Below, piece after piece: positions 36,293-46,221 of a stretch of 64,000 nucleotides of DNA. The stretch is from Anatilimnocola aggregata (GTDB taxonomy: Bacteria; Planctomycetota; Planctomycetia; Pirellulales; Pirellulaceae), in contig NZ_CP036274.1 in assembly GCF_007747655.1 (NCBI RefSeq), positions 6,820,001 through 6,884,000 on the forward strand, given 5' to 3'. The notes below the pieces were generated by a model. It made no database searches. It worked only from the letters and a program-made list of their open reading frames with translations, and was not told where the DNA came from. Positions within the stretch are counted from its first letter, which is position 1; every line of letters begins with the position of its first letter. The translations under genes and the position numbers were made by a program.

Positions 36293-36883
36293 GGCCGGTA
36301 CGCCAACCATTCGTAGCAAAGGTGGAAACAATGTTGGTTGGGCGACGCTAGATTCCATGTTATCGATGGCATGCCGCAGCGCCACTCGTAGAAATCAAGT
36401 TGTTATTGACTCACTGCAAGTTGTCAGTTGCCTTTCAGCATAGTGCGAACAGCACACTAGGCTGAGTTGAGCGATCGCTACGACTCGTCGCTTTTCCAAT
36501 CCAGGAATTACATCAATCAGCGCATATGCCGCCGCAGATAGTTGCATCCGCCGGAGACTCCATGCGCATTCAAGTCGCAAGTCTTCATTGGTATCCATGG
36601 GAAGTACGTCGATAAGCGTCTGAATCGCATGGGACAATGAAAGAAAGCCAAGAATATGCGCATGGCAACCGCGTACGCGACCGTCCAAACTAGCGACTAA
36701 CTCACAGTCAGGCGTCATGCACGCGAGTCGAGGGCACTTTGGCGTGAACTGGAATCTCACCGATCATGTTTGACTTGTGGTGAGGTAGTCCTGCGATAAT
36801 CCGGATACCGGCCAGCAGCGTGGCGCATCTATTCGCGATGCGGCCGGAAGTGTTCTGGTGAGCCCTTGTGAATGGTTCAGAAT
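36293..36883. other. Intergenic region with possible HEAT-repeat remnant
   Basis: About 590 bp between convergent genes. The only coding-like signal is the minus-strand frame at 36395-36760, listed separately. Otherwise nothing is recognised. Confidence 0.4.
36395..36760 (-). pseudogene. Possible HEAT-repeat protein fragment
   Basis: A 121-residue frame whose middle resembles two HEAT-like helices pairs (HAIQTLIDVLPMDTNEDLRL, then AWSLRRMQLSAAAYALIDVI). It has no signal peptide or clear start and is short for the family, so it is likely a remnant of a longer gene. Confidence 0.3.
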
Positions 36884-38023
36884 TCAACTGCAAAACGTCA
36901 TTGCCAAAATCTGAGCGACGAGAATTCGGAGCAACGTCGCCAGGGGATACACGGTTGCATACGCCAGCGTAGGCGATTCACTCTTGCACAGGCTGCTCAC
37001 AAAGGTGAGTGCCGGCGGATTCGTCATCGCGCCGGATAACATTCCACCGAGGGTAACGTAATTCATCTTCTTGATCGCGCGTGCCCAAAGACTCACGGCG
37101 AGGAGTGGTGTGACCGTGATCGTAATGCCGACCGCAGCCCACAAGAGGCCACGGGAACTGAAAACGGCGGTAAAGAACTGGTCACCGGACGCCAGTCCCA
37201 GTGCCGCGAAAAATAGCGCGACGCCGAATTCACGAAAGGCATGATTCGCGTTCTGTGGCATGTGCCAGACAACACCACCAAAATGACCAATTCGTCCTAA
37301 ACAAAGCGCCACGATCAGAGGGCCGCCGGCGAGCCCGATGCGCAGAGGAACGGCCAGACCGGGTAATGCGAAAGGGATCGAGCCAATAATCACGCCAACG
37401 AAGATACCGGCAAACAACGGGATGAACTGTGTTTCATTCAGTTTCTTTAAGGAGTTGCCCAAGTGAGCAGCTACGTGCTTCAATTGTTCTTCCGTGCCGA
37501 CGACTTGAACCACATCGCCGAACTGCAGGCGTAAGGCAGGCACCGCGGTCATCTCGGAATCGCCGCGTGTAATGCGGGTTAGTTCCACGCCGAACTTGCC
37601 TTCCAGGCCAAGCTCTTCGGCGGTGCGGCCGAGTGCTCGCTTGTGCGTCACGATGATCTTGCGATAAGTAATGTTGCCCGGTGCCAGCAGCAAATCCTCT
37701 TCGCTCCTGCGGCCGAACTTGGCCTGGAACTTCGTGAGCAGCGTCTCCGGTCCGACAGCAAGCACCACGTCTCCCAATTGAAGTTTGGTAGTGCGTAACG
37801 CCGCGGCCACGACAGCGTCTTTCTCGCAACGAACCCGCGAGATCACCACCCCGTCGCCGGTGCGGCGATTGACTTCGTGCAACGTGAGCCCTACGAACTC
37901 GGAGTTCTCCAAAATCAGAGTCCAGCGAACAACCTTGGCGGCTGCATCATTGAGCAGCATGCCAGTTCCTGCCTCGCGCGAGGCCGCAATCAATACCGCT
38001 TCGCTAGCGACGGTCGCAATCAA
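36884..38023 (-). CDS. YidE/AspT-type transporter lacking its N-terminal half
   Basis: A 379-residue protein. It starts with two TrkA-C (RCK_C) domains (about 35-115 and 120-195), followed by the C-terminal membrane half of the aspartate-alanine-exchanger family (LRIGLAGGPLIVALCLGRIG, SGAMTNPPAL, YATVYPLATLLRI). Full-length homologues of about 550 residues have another membrane half before the TrkA-C domains; here it is missing, since the frame stops at 38096 and the DNA beyond belongs to the divergent phosphatase gene. The start is TTG 38023, or GTG 38065. Either it is a decayed gene or a half-transporter working as an oligomer. Confidence 0.7.
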   Translation of the reverse strand: MIATVASEAVLIAASREAGTGMLLNDAAAKVVRWTLILENSEFVGLTLHEVNRRTGDGVVISRVRCEKDAVVAAALRTTKLQLGDVVLAVGPETLLTKFQAKFGRRSEEDLLLAPGNITYRKIIVTHKRALGRTAEELGLEGKFGVELTRITRGDSEMTAVPALRLQFGDVVQVVGTEEQLKHVAAHLGNSLKKLNETQFIPLFAGIFVGVIIGSIPFALPGLAVPLRIGLAGGPLIVALCLGRIGHFGGVVWHMPQNANHAFREFGVALFFAALGLASGDQFFTAVFSSRGLLWAAVGITITVTPLLAVSLWARAIKKMNYVTLGGMLSGAMTNPPALTFVSSLCKSESPTLAYATVYPLATLLRILVAQILAMTFCS

Positions 38024-38229
38024 CCGGGCAGGCCAGAAGTTTAAACATGCATCGTTCCGTCTCTCACGAACGAGATGGAGTATTGGAGGGTCCGGAATTA
38101 ACCTCCCTGCGTGGCGGAAATCGAAAGCCGCATTGGGTATCCTTGTTGGGTGAATACATCGTGCACATACTCAAATTCGACGGCACATGTCAATTCTTCC
38201 TCGATCATTTCTTGCTTGGCGGCTCTTAC

Positions 38230-39333
38230 ATGAATCTCCGCGGCCTTCTGCTGGTTTCGCTTGTTTTCACGGCGTTGATGACTGCAGGAAGCCGCGGTCA
38301 GGATGCGGCGGATAAACCTTTTCCGGTACCAGAAGGCGCCCCGCTGATTGAGAATACGCGCGGGTTGATCTCGCGCATTGCGTTTGGCTCCTGCGGCAAT
38401 CAAAACAAGTCGCAGCCGATTTTGAAGCACGTCATTGAGCAGAAGCCGGACGTGTTCTGTTACCTCGGCGACAACATTTACGGCGACTCGCGAACTCTGG
38501 CCGTGTTGCGGGCGAAGTACCTGAAGCTGGCAGAGAAATCCGAGTTCCAAGCACTACGATCTGCAATGCCGCTGATTGCGACTTGGGATGACCATGATTA
38601 TGGTGAAAACGATTCGGGCAAAGAGTATGTGCTCCGCGAGGAATCGAAACGCATGTTCCTAGAGTTCTTTCGCGAACCTGAAGGGACTCAGCGGCGGAAA
38701 CGGCCGGGCATCTACACGTCCTATGTGTTTGCCGGCAATGAACGCCGCGTGCAGATCATCGTGCTCGATACCCGGAGCTTTCGCGACCAACTCGCCAAGA
38801 ATCCGCGGTTTGGCGGGGAGAAGTCCTGGAAAAACGACTATCACCCCGACCCGAATCCTGAAAAGACCTTGCTTGGCAAAGCCCAGTGGGAATGGCTGGA
38901 AGCCGAGTTCAAACAACCCGCCGACGTACGGGTCATCGCGAGCAGCATTCAGTTTGCCCATGAGTACAACGGCTATGAATCATGGACCAACTTACCCGGC
39001 GAACAAGCGAAGCTGCTCGATGTGCTCCGGCGGACAAAGGCCAATGGCGTCGTGTTCATCTCGGGCGATGTCCACTGGGGTGAACTTTCGATCCTGAATC
39101 GCGATGGGCTCTATCCGCTTTACGACGTCACTTCCAGTGGCCTCACGGAAACCTGGCCCTCGATCGAACCAAACCGTAATCGTTTTGGTGATGCGGTGCG
39201 AGAGAACAACTTTGGTCTGATCGAGATCGACTGGGAGCCAATGGATCCGGCGTTATCGCTCCAACTGATCGACATAAAAGGAACCATCCGCGTCAAGAAG
39301 GTAGTGAAACTCAGCGAGTTGCAAGCGAAATAG
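38230..39333 (+). CDS. PhoD-like metallophosphatase (alkaline phosphatase D family), secreted
   Basis: A 367-residue protein with a Sec signal (NLRGLLLVSLVFTALMTAG). Metallophosphatase motifs: FGSCGNQ, YLGDNIYGD, TWDDHDYGENDSG and FISGDVHWGE. PhoD-like enzymes hydrolyse phosphodiesters and monoesters with Fe/Ca cofactors, outside the cytoplasm. This one is shorter than classical PhoD and matches the compact alkaline phosphatase family common in planctomycetes. The frame extends to 38047 but the ATG at 38230 gives the signal peptide. Confidence 0.85.
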   Translation: MNLRGLLLVSLVFTALMTAGSRGQDAADKPFPVPEGAPLIENTRGLISRIAFGSCGNQNKSQPILKHVIEQKPDVFCYLGDNIYGDSRTLAVLRAKYLKLAEKSEFQALRSAMPLIATWDDHDYGENDSGKEYVLREESKRMFLEFFREPEGTQRRKRPGIYTSYVFAGNERRVQIIVLDTRSFRDQLAKNPRFGGEKSWKNDYHPDPNPEKTLLGKAQWEWLEAEFKQPADVRVIASSIQFAHEYNGYESWTNLPGEQAKLLDVLRRTKANGVVFISGDVHWGELSILNRDGLYPLYDVTSSGLTETWPSIEPNRNRFGDAVRENNFGLIEIDWEPMDPALSLQLIDIKGTIRVKKVVKLSELQAK

Positions 39334-39422
39334 CCCTTTCGCTCGCTCAAAAAAACGACGGGTTTTGCGCCTTTGCCACTCGACTGAATTTATGGCCGAA
39401 TTTGGTTGACCGTCCCGGCCAG

Positions 39423-40748
39423 TCACTCTGCAATCAACCTCTTTACGACTACGGACTGTTCGAGACCTTCGGATTGATTCCAGGCAATTAGAACTTCGCC
39501 GTTTTGGTTCACTGCTAATGCTGGCCGGCTTTGGATCGCTCCAAGCGTGTCGTCGACTCTTCTTGCAGGCTCGAATACGCCAGTACGCATTGGTCCGCTG
39601 GCGTACATGATCACGCGACTTTGCCGGAATGCGTCGGTATCTTCTTGTGAACCAATGGAAATGAACTGTTCTGCCGGCGGCTCTTCCTCCCACACGGCGT
39701 GAAGGGTTCCGTTCGCACTCTGCAATTTGCAGTTTCCTTGGCTGTTCTTTGTGTCCGCATGGATGGCTTGGGTTTGAAACACCATGTCCGCAAGTCGAGC
39801 CGTCGCACAGTAAACTAGGGGAATGCCTGTTTTCGCATCTGTCCAACTCACGTGTACCGTCTCTTTGTCGATGGCCAGGGATGGGCAATCGTGTCCACAC
39901 CTTGCCGCGGCAGGAGCGACTTCAGCGAGCGTGATGATTGAAGGGAATTCGGATGAATGATCCTTCGCGTGAGCGAGTAGGATATGATTGTCGTGCCTGA
40001 ATGCCACGAAGAGTTGGCCCTGAGAATCGAATGCTAACGCGGTCGGACAACACTGACACGTTTGAGCCGCTGCTTGCAGCGTAAAGACAGAGTGCTCTTG
40101 AACGCCGTTCTCTCGATGTCGATGGGCAGCCATTACTTGGCGCTGCTGATCGCGAACATCGAGCCAACAGTAGGCGCGTCGATCGTTCCAAGCTGCCAAG
40201 GATGCAAAACTAGGACATGCCTCTAGCGACTGATTGACGCTGCTCGGCGTTGAAAACGACTGCGCACCGTCGTTTGATTCGATCGAGACGAGGCAGACAG
40301 TGGAGTTCTCGGCCACCGATTGAGCCCACGCCACGCTGACATTGTCACCACTGGTCGCGAGACGTGGTGTCATGCCCATCTCCTGAGTTGCACCTTGATC
40401 ACCCTGAAGTTCGATCACGTGAATCGCACTGCGACTGACGACTCTCGGCTCGGAGAATGTCCCGCCGTTGTCGATGGAATTCGCAATGAAAAGCGTTTTT
40501 TGGCCCTCTTTTTCGCGCGACGTCCAGACCAAGTAGATGCATCCCTTCGTGTCGATGGCAATCTCAGGTGACTCTAATTCGTGGTCCTGGTTTGCTGGTG
40601 CGAGTTCAAAGGCGTGCTTGATAATTGCCTCTGAGTTCGGTGGTTTGCTTGCGCGCCGTCCTGGGACGGCTGACCAAAGGCCGATCCCTGCAACGACCGC
40701 AATCAATCCAAAACCGATTGCGACAATAAAACGAAGTCGACGAGTCAT
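39423..40748 (-). CDS. Sialidase/BNR-like exported beta-propeller protein
   Basis: A 441-residue protein with one N-terminal membrane anchor or signal (LRFIVAIGFGLIAVVAGIGL) and Asp-box-like repeats (SIDNGGTFSEP, SNDGAQSFSTP) characteristic of sialidase-type propellers. The catalytic Arg triad of true sialidases was not confirmed, so it may only bind. Its start is ATG 40748; an upstream in-frame start at 40811 adds residues without signal character. A CQCC motif in the middle could bind metal or heme-like ligands, or copper. Confidence 0.65.
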   Translation of the reverse strand: MTRRLRFIVAIGFGLIAVVAGIGLWSAVPGRRASKPPNSEAIIKHAFELAPANQDHELESPEIAIDTKGCIYLVWTSREKEGQKTLFIANSIDNGGTFSEPRVVSRSAIHVIELQGDQGATQEMGMTPRLATSGDNVSVAWAQSVAENSTVCLVSIESNDGAQSFSTPSSVNQSLEACPSFASLAAWNDRRAYCWLDVRDQQRQVMAAHRHRENGVQEHSVFTLQAAAQTCQCCPTALAFDSQGQLFVAFRHDNHILLAHAKDHSSEFPSIITLAEVAPAAARCGHDCPSLAIDKETVHVSWTDAKTGIPLVYCATARLADMVFQTQAIHADTKNSQGNCKLQSANGTLHAVWEEEPPAEQFISIGSQEDTDAFRQSRVIMYASGPMRTGVFEPARRVDDTLGAIQSRPALAVNQNGEVLIAWNQSEGLEQSVVVKRLIAE

Positions 40749-41007
40749 GTAATGTATTCCGATCGGCTTGCAGCCGAGAGTTGGGCGTAGATTGGAGCTA
40801 ATCAGCAGCAAGACTTGGCGTCGCTGTTTGTTCGCATTGCGTCTGCGCTGCAGGATCGCAAGAACTCATGCCAGCGAGTTCCCCGAAGTTGCGAGTGACA
40901 TGCCAGCTGATAACCCATAACAATTCGCGCGCGCGTCGGATTCGTCAGCGCAGCGCTTGCCTAGGTCATTCCAAAGATAAAATGTTGCGATCGCGAGCAA
41001 CGCAAGA

Positions 41008-41634
41008 TTACGCCGGCCGCAACAAGTGCCCAGGGATAGGCTCTCGATGAGTTAGAACCCCAAAGTCCCCAACTGGTGCCTGGGGAACCAAGATCGCCAA
41101 AGTCACAGGCAGAGGCGACGGTGCGAAGAAGCCTGCCTGAATCCATTCCATGCCAGTGCCGGTGCACTTCTGTGCGGCGATTGCGAGCACAAAATCCAAG
41201 TGCCCAGGTTGTTCCGCATCCCCGCAACAGGCTGAATTCGGAGTAGTGCTTGAGCAACAATTCGCACAAGATTTTGTCGAAGTTGAACAACAGACCTTTA
41301 CGGTTTTCGTGCGTCTGGACGGATGCGAATAAAGGGTCTTCTCTTTCTCCGTCAGTACCGCAACACGGGCTGGATTAACCCCGCGCTCCAGTGCCCAAGC
41401 AATCCTCTGTTCCTTCGTATGGCAGCAGCAGCCCGAGCGACACTGTTCGGCCGTGCGACATCCACACTTACTGGATTGGCAGGGGAAGGACTCGCCGCTC
41501 TTAGAAGTTGCCGGTTCCCAGACTGGATAGCCAACATTGGCAGTCGCGAACGCCCCGACCATCAGCAACGTACCGAGGGTCCGCAGGCAGATCGACCATC
41601 CGGAGCGATGATGTCTTGGGGAGACGCGGAGCAT
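41008..41634 (-). CDS. Exported Cys-rich protein, family A member 1
   Basis: A 208-residue protein with an N-terminal hydrophobic signal (LRTLGTLLMVGAFATANVG) and many cysteines: FPCQSSKCGCR, SGCCCHTKEQ, KVCCSTSTKSCANCCSS. It is paralogous to the divergent gene at 41894: the two share signal, FPCQ-x4-CGCR and CCCH motifs, and a G-V-x-P segment. The pattern suggests binding of soft metal such as copper or zinc outside the cytoplasm, or dense disulfides; neither is shown. No family name is known to me. Confidence 0.7.
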   Translation of the reverse strand: MLRVSPRHHRSGWSICLRTLGTLLMVGAFATANVGYPVWEPATSKSGESFPCQSSKCGCRTAEQCRSGCCCHTKEQRIAWALERGVNPARVAVLTEKEKTLYSHPSRRTKTVKVCCSTSTKSCANCCSSTTPNSACCGDAEQPGHLDFVLAIAAQKCTGTGMEWIQAGFFAPSPLPVTLAILVPQAPVGDFGVLTHREPIPGHLLRPA

Positions 41635-41893
41635 TGGACACCTTAGAAGCTATTCCCAACCAAATCTACATCCATCCCTGGCGCTAGACAACCTTGCAAA
41701 AGTCATTCGCGACTAGCTTGACTTCGAGAGCGGAAGCGAATGGCCGCTGTAGCCCGAGCCTTCCGATTCAACGCCCCGTGAATCCGACAGGTTCCAGTTT
41801 GTCCTCCCCTTCCATCAGGATTTCGAGTAGTTATAAATGGAAGCGTGAGGAGCGAGCCCAACCTACACGCCATGCGCAGGTCCGGGTTCTATC

Positions 41894-42529
41894 TTGTTCG
41901 CTTTGAGACAATTGCGACGCATCGGCCGCCAATGGACTCGCTCCATCGTGGTGTGCTGTTCTCTCTGCGCGATCGCAATTTCGACTGTTGGCATCCCAGT
42001 GCCGCAGCTTGCTGATAAGGATACGACGCAGCCATTTCCGTGTCAGAACCGCCCCTGTGGTTGCCGCGATGCGGCCGGTTGTTGGCGGAATTGCTGCTGC
42101 CATAACAACCAGCAGAAGCTCGAATGGGCTCGCAAAATGGGCGTTACTCCGCCTGAGTTTGTCGTGCAGGCGGCGCGCGAAGAGCAGTTACAGCAGCCAA
42201 AGTGCTGCGAATCGAAAGCAAAATCGTGCTGTTCCACCAGTGCCAGTTGTTGCTCAAAGCCCAAGAAGCCGGGTTGCTCGCAAGAAGAGTCTGGTGCCAC
42301 AAAAGTCGCCGAAGAGCCCCGCCCACCAAGCGGTATGATCGGCTTGGTACTGACACAAGACTATCGCAAGTGCCGCGGCATGGTGGAACAGTTCCTCGAA
42401 CTGCTCTCGGCGGTGATAATCGCGCCGCGTATTGAATTTGAAATTGGGACGGTTGTCGCTGAACTGAGCTTTACTTCATTTGAACTGGACTCAACCGACG
42501 CTGTTGAGCCTGATGTGCCGCCACCGTGA
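41894..42529 (+). CDS. Exported Cys-rich protein, family A member 2
   Basis: A 211-residue protein starting at TTG 41894; alignment with its paralogue at 41008-41634 supports this start, giving N-termini of nearly equal length. It has a signal segment (VVCCSLCAIAISTVG), FPCQNRPCGCR, RNCCCHNNQQ, and then KCCESKAKSCCSTSASCCSK. Cysteine pairs repeat every few residues, metallothionein-like. The promoter region has GTAGTTATAAATGG (41827-41840), matching the -10 area of the metal operon (GTAGCTATAAATGG at 17714-17727). It lies about 260 bp before a DUF1559 gene in the same direction. Confidence 0.7.
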   Translation: MFALRQLRRIGRQWTRSIVVCCSLCAIAISTVGIPVPQLADKDTTQPFPCQNRPCGCRDAAGCWRNCCCHNNQQKLEWARKMGVTPPEFVVQAAREEQLQQPKCCESKAKSCCSTSASCCSKPKKPGCSQEESGATKVAEEPRPPSGMIGLVLTQDYRKCRGMVEQFLELLSAVIIAPRIEFEIGTVVAELSFTSFELDSTDAVEPDVPPP

Positions 42530-42792
42530 TCTACGGTCCTGGCCTCTCTTTAACCGCTGCGCTTTGAGTTTCCGTTTGCGCAGTTTCGTGCGCTTTCGTC
42601 GCCAGCCCGGCGTTGCTCGTGGCTGCGGTAGCTCACGCTTCCCCATGCCCCTGCGCTGAGGCAGTGCTCGCTCCTCACACGGTGAGTTTGCCCACGTGGG
42701 GGCACCTGGGATGGTGAGTTTTCGATCGCACGTTGCTGTGTTGAGCTACCCGTGCGCGCCCACCTTTCATCCCACTCACGAGTTCATAACCA

Positions 42793-43776
42793 ATGTCACA
42801 ACATCCACGAAGATACGCATTTACACTTGTCGAACTACTCGTTGTCATCGCCATCATCGGCGTTCTCGTCGCTTTGCTTCTGCCCGCAGTTCAAGCAGCT
42901 CGCGAAGCGGCTCGACGCATGCAGTGCGGCAACAATCTCCGCCAGATCGGCCTGGCGCTCCACAATCACGAGTCTTCGCTCAACCGGCTCCCCAGTGGCT
43001 ACGACTACCATGTCACCACTACCTATCCGGCAGTCGCCCAACATTTCTACCGTTGGTCCGCCCACGCGATGCTCTCGCCCTACCTAGAGCAGTCTAACAT
43101 TTACAATAAACTGCGGCTCGACATTCCGCTCTATATGGCCGGCACGCCCACGCATCCGGAGAATGTCCCCCTCGTCAAGTTGAATGTGCCAACGTTTCTC
43201 TGCCCCAGCGATGTCCGCAAGAACGTCACGCCCGACTGGGGTGCGGTGAACTATGTGATGAACTATGGCAGCGGATTGCCAGGTGGTCTCGACCTGGATG
43301 CCGATGGCGTCTTTTACATCAACTCGAAAACTCGTCTTGCCGATGTGACGGATGGCTTGTCTAACACCGCTGCCTTTAGCGAACAGACGCTCGGTCCCGG
43401 TGGAGCCGCCACCACGTTAGGCGCCGCGCAAGCAGCCGGCAAACATCGTGACGTGATGGTGTGGTTACTCAGCACTACACCCAACGATGCTGACTGTATG
43501 GATCCGTCGAAGCAGGCTGACAACGTCCGCGGCGAAAAGTGGGCCGATGGTGCTCATAGCCAAACGGGTTATGACCACTATTTGCAGCCGAATACGGAGC
43601 GCGCCGACTGCTACTCGCGCGTCGGCACTTGGAAAGCAGCTCGCAGTCGGCATCCCGGAGGAGTCTCGGTGCTGTTGCTCGATGGTTCCGTCCGCTTCGT
43701 GGCACAGGAGGTGAATCAGACGACCTGGCGCTCCGTCGGCACGCGAGCCGGTGGCGAAACGCTCGGCAATTTCTAA
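42793..43776 (+). CDS. DUF1559 prepilin-type protein
   Basis: A 327-residue protein with a type IV prepilin-like N-terminus ([20 protein letters not shown]), a DUF1559 body ([20 protein letters not shown]) and the H-X9-DG tail ([18 protein letters not shown]). Planctomycetes carry large families of these; they are pseudopilin-like surface or secretion proteins of unknown role. It heads a run of plus-strand genes (DUF4198, PQQ propeller, redoxin, PQQ propeller). Confidence 0.9.
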   Translation: MSQHPRRYAFTLVELLVVIAIIGVLVALLLPAVQAAREAARRMQCGNNLRQIGLALHNHESSLNRLPSGYDYHVTTTYPAVAQHFYRWSAHAMLSPYLEQSNIYNKLRLDIPLYMAGTPTHPENVPLVKLNVPTFLCPSDVRKNVTPDWGAVNYVMNYGSGLPGGLDLDADGVFYINSKTRLADVTDGLSNTAAFSEQTLGPGGAATTLGAAQAAGKHRDVMVWLLSTTPNDADCMDPSKQADNVRGEKWADGAHSQTGYDHYLQPNTERADCYSRVGTWKAARSRHPGGVSVLLLDGSVRFVAQEVNQTTWRSVGTRAGGETLGNF

Positions 43777-43866
43777 AACCTGCTCGTTCGATACTGCCGC
43801 TGAGTATCGCTCGGCGGCCCCACTTATTCCGTCATCTCAACTCGTTTCCTTAGAAAGCACATTTCC

Positions 43867-44664
43867 ATGTTGTATTCGATTCGTTTGCTTACCGTGATGT
43901 ATTGTTTGAGCACATCTGCCATTGCCCTGGCCCACGATACTTGGGTGCAGACCAGTGCGACCATTGTCCGCCCCGACGACGTTGTGCACCTCGACTTCGG
44001 TCTCGGCAATCATGGCAACGACCATCGCGACTTCAAGTTCGCGAGCAAGCTTAGTTCGCTCGATGGCGTCTCGCTGTCGGTTATCTCTCCTGCTGGAAAA
44101 GCGACCAACGTTGCCTCGCAATTGATCGACTTGGGATATGCAGCCAAGGAAGGCTATTGGTCGGCTCGCTATATCCCGTCGGAAGAGGGCTTGCACTGTG
44201 TGGCTCACAAGCTCGACAAGTTGCATTTCACCACGCGGGCCATCAAGAGTTCCAAGACATATTTCCTGGCGAGCAAATCGCTGGACAAGCTCCCGCAGCC
44301 GACGGCCGAGCACGCTAAGCCGCTGGGCCACCCCTTGGAGTTAGTTCTGGAATCCCATCCGGTCTTAAATACAGGCCCGGGTAAAGAGATCGCCGTCAAA
44401 CTCCTCTTTCAGGGCAAGCCGCTGGCTGATCAACGCATCTCGTTCATCCCACGCGGCGCGCAGTTGGCAGCTGACTTCGATCCTAACTATGAACGCAAGA
44501 CCGATGTCGAGGGGCGTTGCCGCTATATGCCCAAGGAGGGCAACTTCGTCCTTGTTGTCGCCCATTTGCCTGCTCCCAATGAGAAGGGTGAAGGCTACGA
44601 GAAGACGCACTACGCGGCGACGCTGGTTCTGAACATTCCCCAGCGCTGCGCTTGCTGCGAGTAG
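43867..44664 (+). CDS. DUF4198 periplasmic protein
   Basis: A 265-residue protein with a signal peptide ending near ALAHDTW and the DUF4198 pattern (HDTWVQ start, beta-sandwich, ADFDPNYERKTDVEGRCRY near the end). DUF4198 includes proteins tied to nickel or cobalt uptake. The mature N-terminal His of HDTW could bind copper, as in other proteins with this feature, though this is inference. The C-terminus has CACCE. It lies between DUF1559 and PQQ propeller genes in the same run. Confidence 0.75.
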   Translation: MLYSIRLLTVMYCLSTSAIALAHDTWVQTSATIVRPDDVVHLDFGLGNHGNDHRDFKFASKLSSLDGVSLSVISPAGKATNVASQLIDLGYAAKEGYWSARYIPSEEGLHCVAHKLDKLHFTTRAIKSSKTYFLASKSLDKLPQPTAEHAKPLGHPLELVLESHPVLNTGPGKEIAVKLLFQGKPLADQRISFIPRGAQLAADFDPNYERKTDVEGRCRYMPKEGNFVLVVAHLPAPNEKGEGYEKTHYAATLVLNIPQRCACCE

Positions 44665-44721
44665 CCGCTGTGATGTTCTTCAACGCTTCACCGAACTCAC
44701 CTCACTTCAGAAAGGTATGCA

Positions 44722-46173
44722 ATGTCCCCGTGGGCAATTCTGCTTCTTGTTCTCGCTTCCGAGCCAACTCCGGCCTGGCCCGGTTTTCTCGGCGCAAACG
44801 CGTCGCCGCTTTCCGCCGAGGCGGTTCCCAGCACCTGGTCACCCACCAAGCATGTTGCCTGGAAGGCTGCACTGCCCGGCAAAGGGCAGTCGAGTCCCGT
44901 GATCTGGGACGAGCTTGTTTTTGTCACTTCTATCAGCGGCCAGATGAAGGAAAAGTGTCACGTCATTGCGCTCTCGCTCAAAGATGGTCGTCAACTGTGG
45001 GATCACTCCCAGGAGTCATCCCAGCAAGTCGAAGCGAATTACTTTCAAAGCCAGGCTGCTCCCACGCCGGTTGTCGATGAGAGCGGTGTCTTTGCTTTCT
45101 TTGAAACTGGCGACGTGGTCGTACTTTCGCACCAAGGAAAAGTGCGATGGCAACGCTCACTCACGAAAGACTACGGCGATTTCAAAACGACCAGCGGCCT
45201 GGCAGCTTCGCCGTTGATCGCTGGCAATTACGTGATCCTGCAGATTGACCATGAGGGGCCGTCCTATCTGATTGCACTCGACAAGGACTCGGGTGCCACT
45301 CGTTGGAAAACGGAACGAAAGAGTGCGAAGAACTTCAGCTCGCCGATGCTGATCCCCATCGGCGATGAGAATCATCTGGTCTGTTCCGGCGATGGTGCGG
45401 TTGACGGTTACGATCCGCAGTCGGGCCGGTTGTTGTGGAGCTTTACGGAAGTGGGGGGCAACACAGCGACCAGTCCTCTGCCATTTGGTAAGGGAAAGTT
45501 TTTGATTGGCGCTTCGGCAGGCCGACATGGAGAGCGTGAAAGCGAAGCAAAGCAGTCGAACCTGGCAATGGAAGTTACGCTCAAGGACGGAGCTTGGCAG
45601 CCCAGCGTGCTGTGGCGTAACGAAAAAACAACCCCAACCTTTGCGTCCCCGATGGTTTATCGGGGACATGCTTACTGGATCAATCGCGTCGGCGTTATTC
45701 ACTGTTTCGATGTGGAAACTGGCGAACTGCGATATGCGCAGCGGACGAAACAGATGTGTTGGGCAACACCGATTGGTGTCGGAGACCGAGTCTATTTCTT
45801 CGGTAAAGATGGCATCACGAGTGTGATCGCGGCCGGCCCCGAGTTCAAAGTTCTGGCAGAGAACTCACTTTGGGATGAGTCGGCAGGCGTCGATCCGTTG
45901 AACGCACGGCGGAACCAAGCCGAGCGACCTAAGGAGTCAGCCCCATCGGTCGAATCGAAGGACCGCCCCAACGCAGACCGGCGACCAGTATCCAATCCCG
46001 GCGAAAATGCGGAACTTCGCAAGCAAATGGCTGGCAAATTCCCCGATCCTGTGCAATACGGCGTCGCCATCGTGCACGGGAGCCTGGTGATCCGCACTGG
46101 TGATACCGTGTATTGCATCCGCTCGTCGCAGGTGAACTCAACAGGAGGTGGCAATGCGTGGCACAACGAATAG
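44722..46173 (+). CDS. PQQ-like beta-propeller protein 1, exported
   Basis: A 483-residue protein: short signal (SPWAILLLVLASEPTPA), then repeated propeller blades (YLIALDKDSGATRWKTE, DGYDPQSGRLLWSF, HCFDVETGELRYA). The repeat pattern is that of BamB/quinoprotein-type propellers, but no PQQ-binding residues can be confirmed and enzymatic activity is doubtful. The last about 80 residues are charged and low-complexity. A homologue with the same WPGF start lies at 46979; the two probably arose by duplication around the redoxin gene. Confidence 0.75.
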   Translation: MSPWAILLLVLASEPTPAWPGFLGANASPLSAEAVPSTWSPTKHVAWKAALPGKGQSSPVIWDELVFVTSISGQMKEKCHVIALSLKDGRQLWDHSQESSQQVEANYFQSQAAPTPVVDESGVFAFFETGDVVVLSHQGKVRWQRSLTKDYGDFKTTSGLAASPLIAGNYVILQIDHEGPSYLIALDKDSGATRWKTERKSAKNFSSPMLIPIGDENHLVCSGDGAVDGYDPQSGRLLWSFTEVGGNTATSPLPFGKGKFLIGASAGRHGERESEAKQSNLAMEVTLKDGAWQPSVLWRNEKTTPTFASPMVYRGHAYWINRVGVIHCFDVETGELRYAQRTKQMCWATPIGVGDRVYFFGKDGITSVIAAGPEFKVLAENSLWDESAGVDPLNARRNQAERPKESAPSVESKDRPNADRRPVSNPGENAELRKQMAGKFPDPVQYGVAIVHGSLVIRTGDTVYCIRSSQVNSTGGGNAWHNE

Positions 46174-46221
46174 CGCCCGTGTTGCAAGTCAACCGAGCGG
46201 GAGTGTGTCGAACAGACTCAA

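Noticed and set aside
40800-40930. Short Cys-containing minus-strand peptide upstream of the sialidase-like gene
   Set aside because: Only about 23 residues from ATG, no ribosome binding site, and no similarity to the Cys-rich pair.
42530-42792. Region before the DUF1559 gene considered for a small RNA or riboswitch
   Set aside because: No stable conserved fold or known riboswitch core was recognised.
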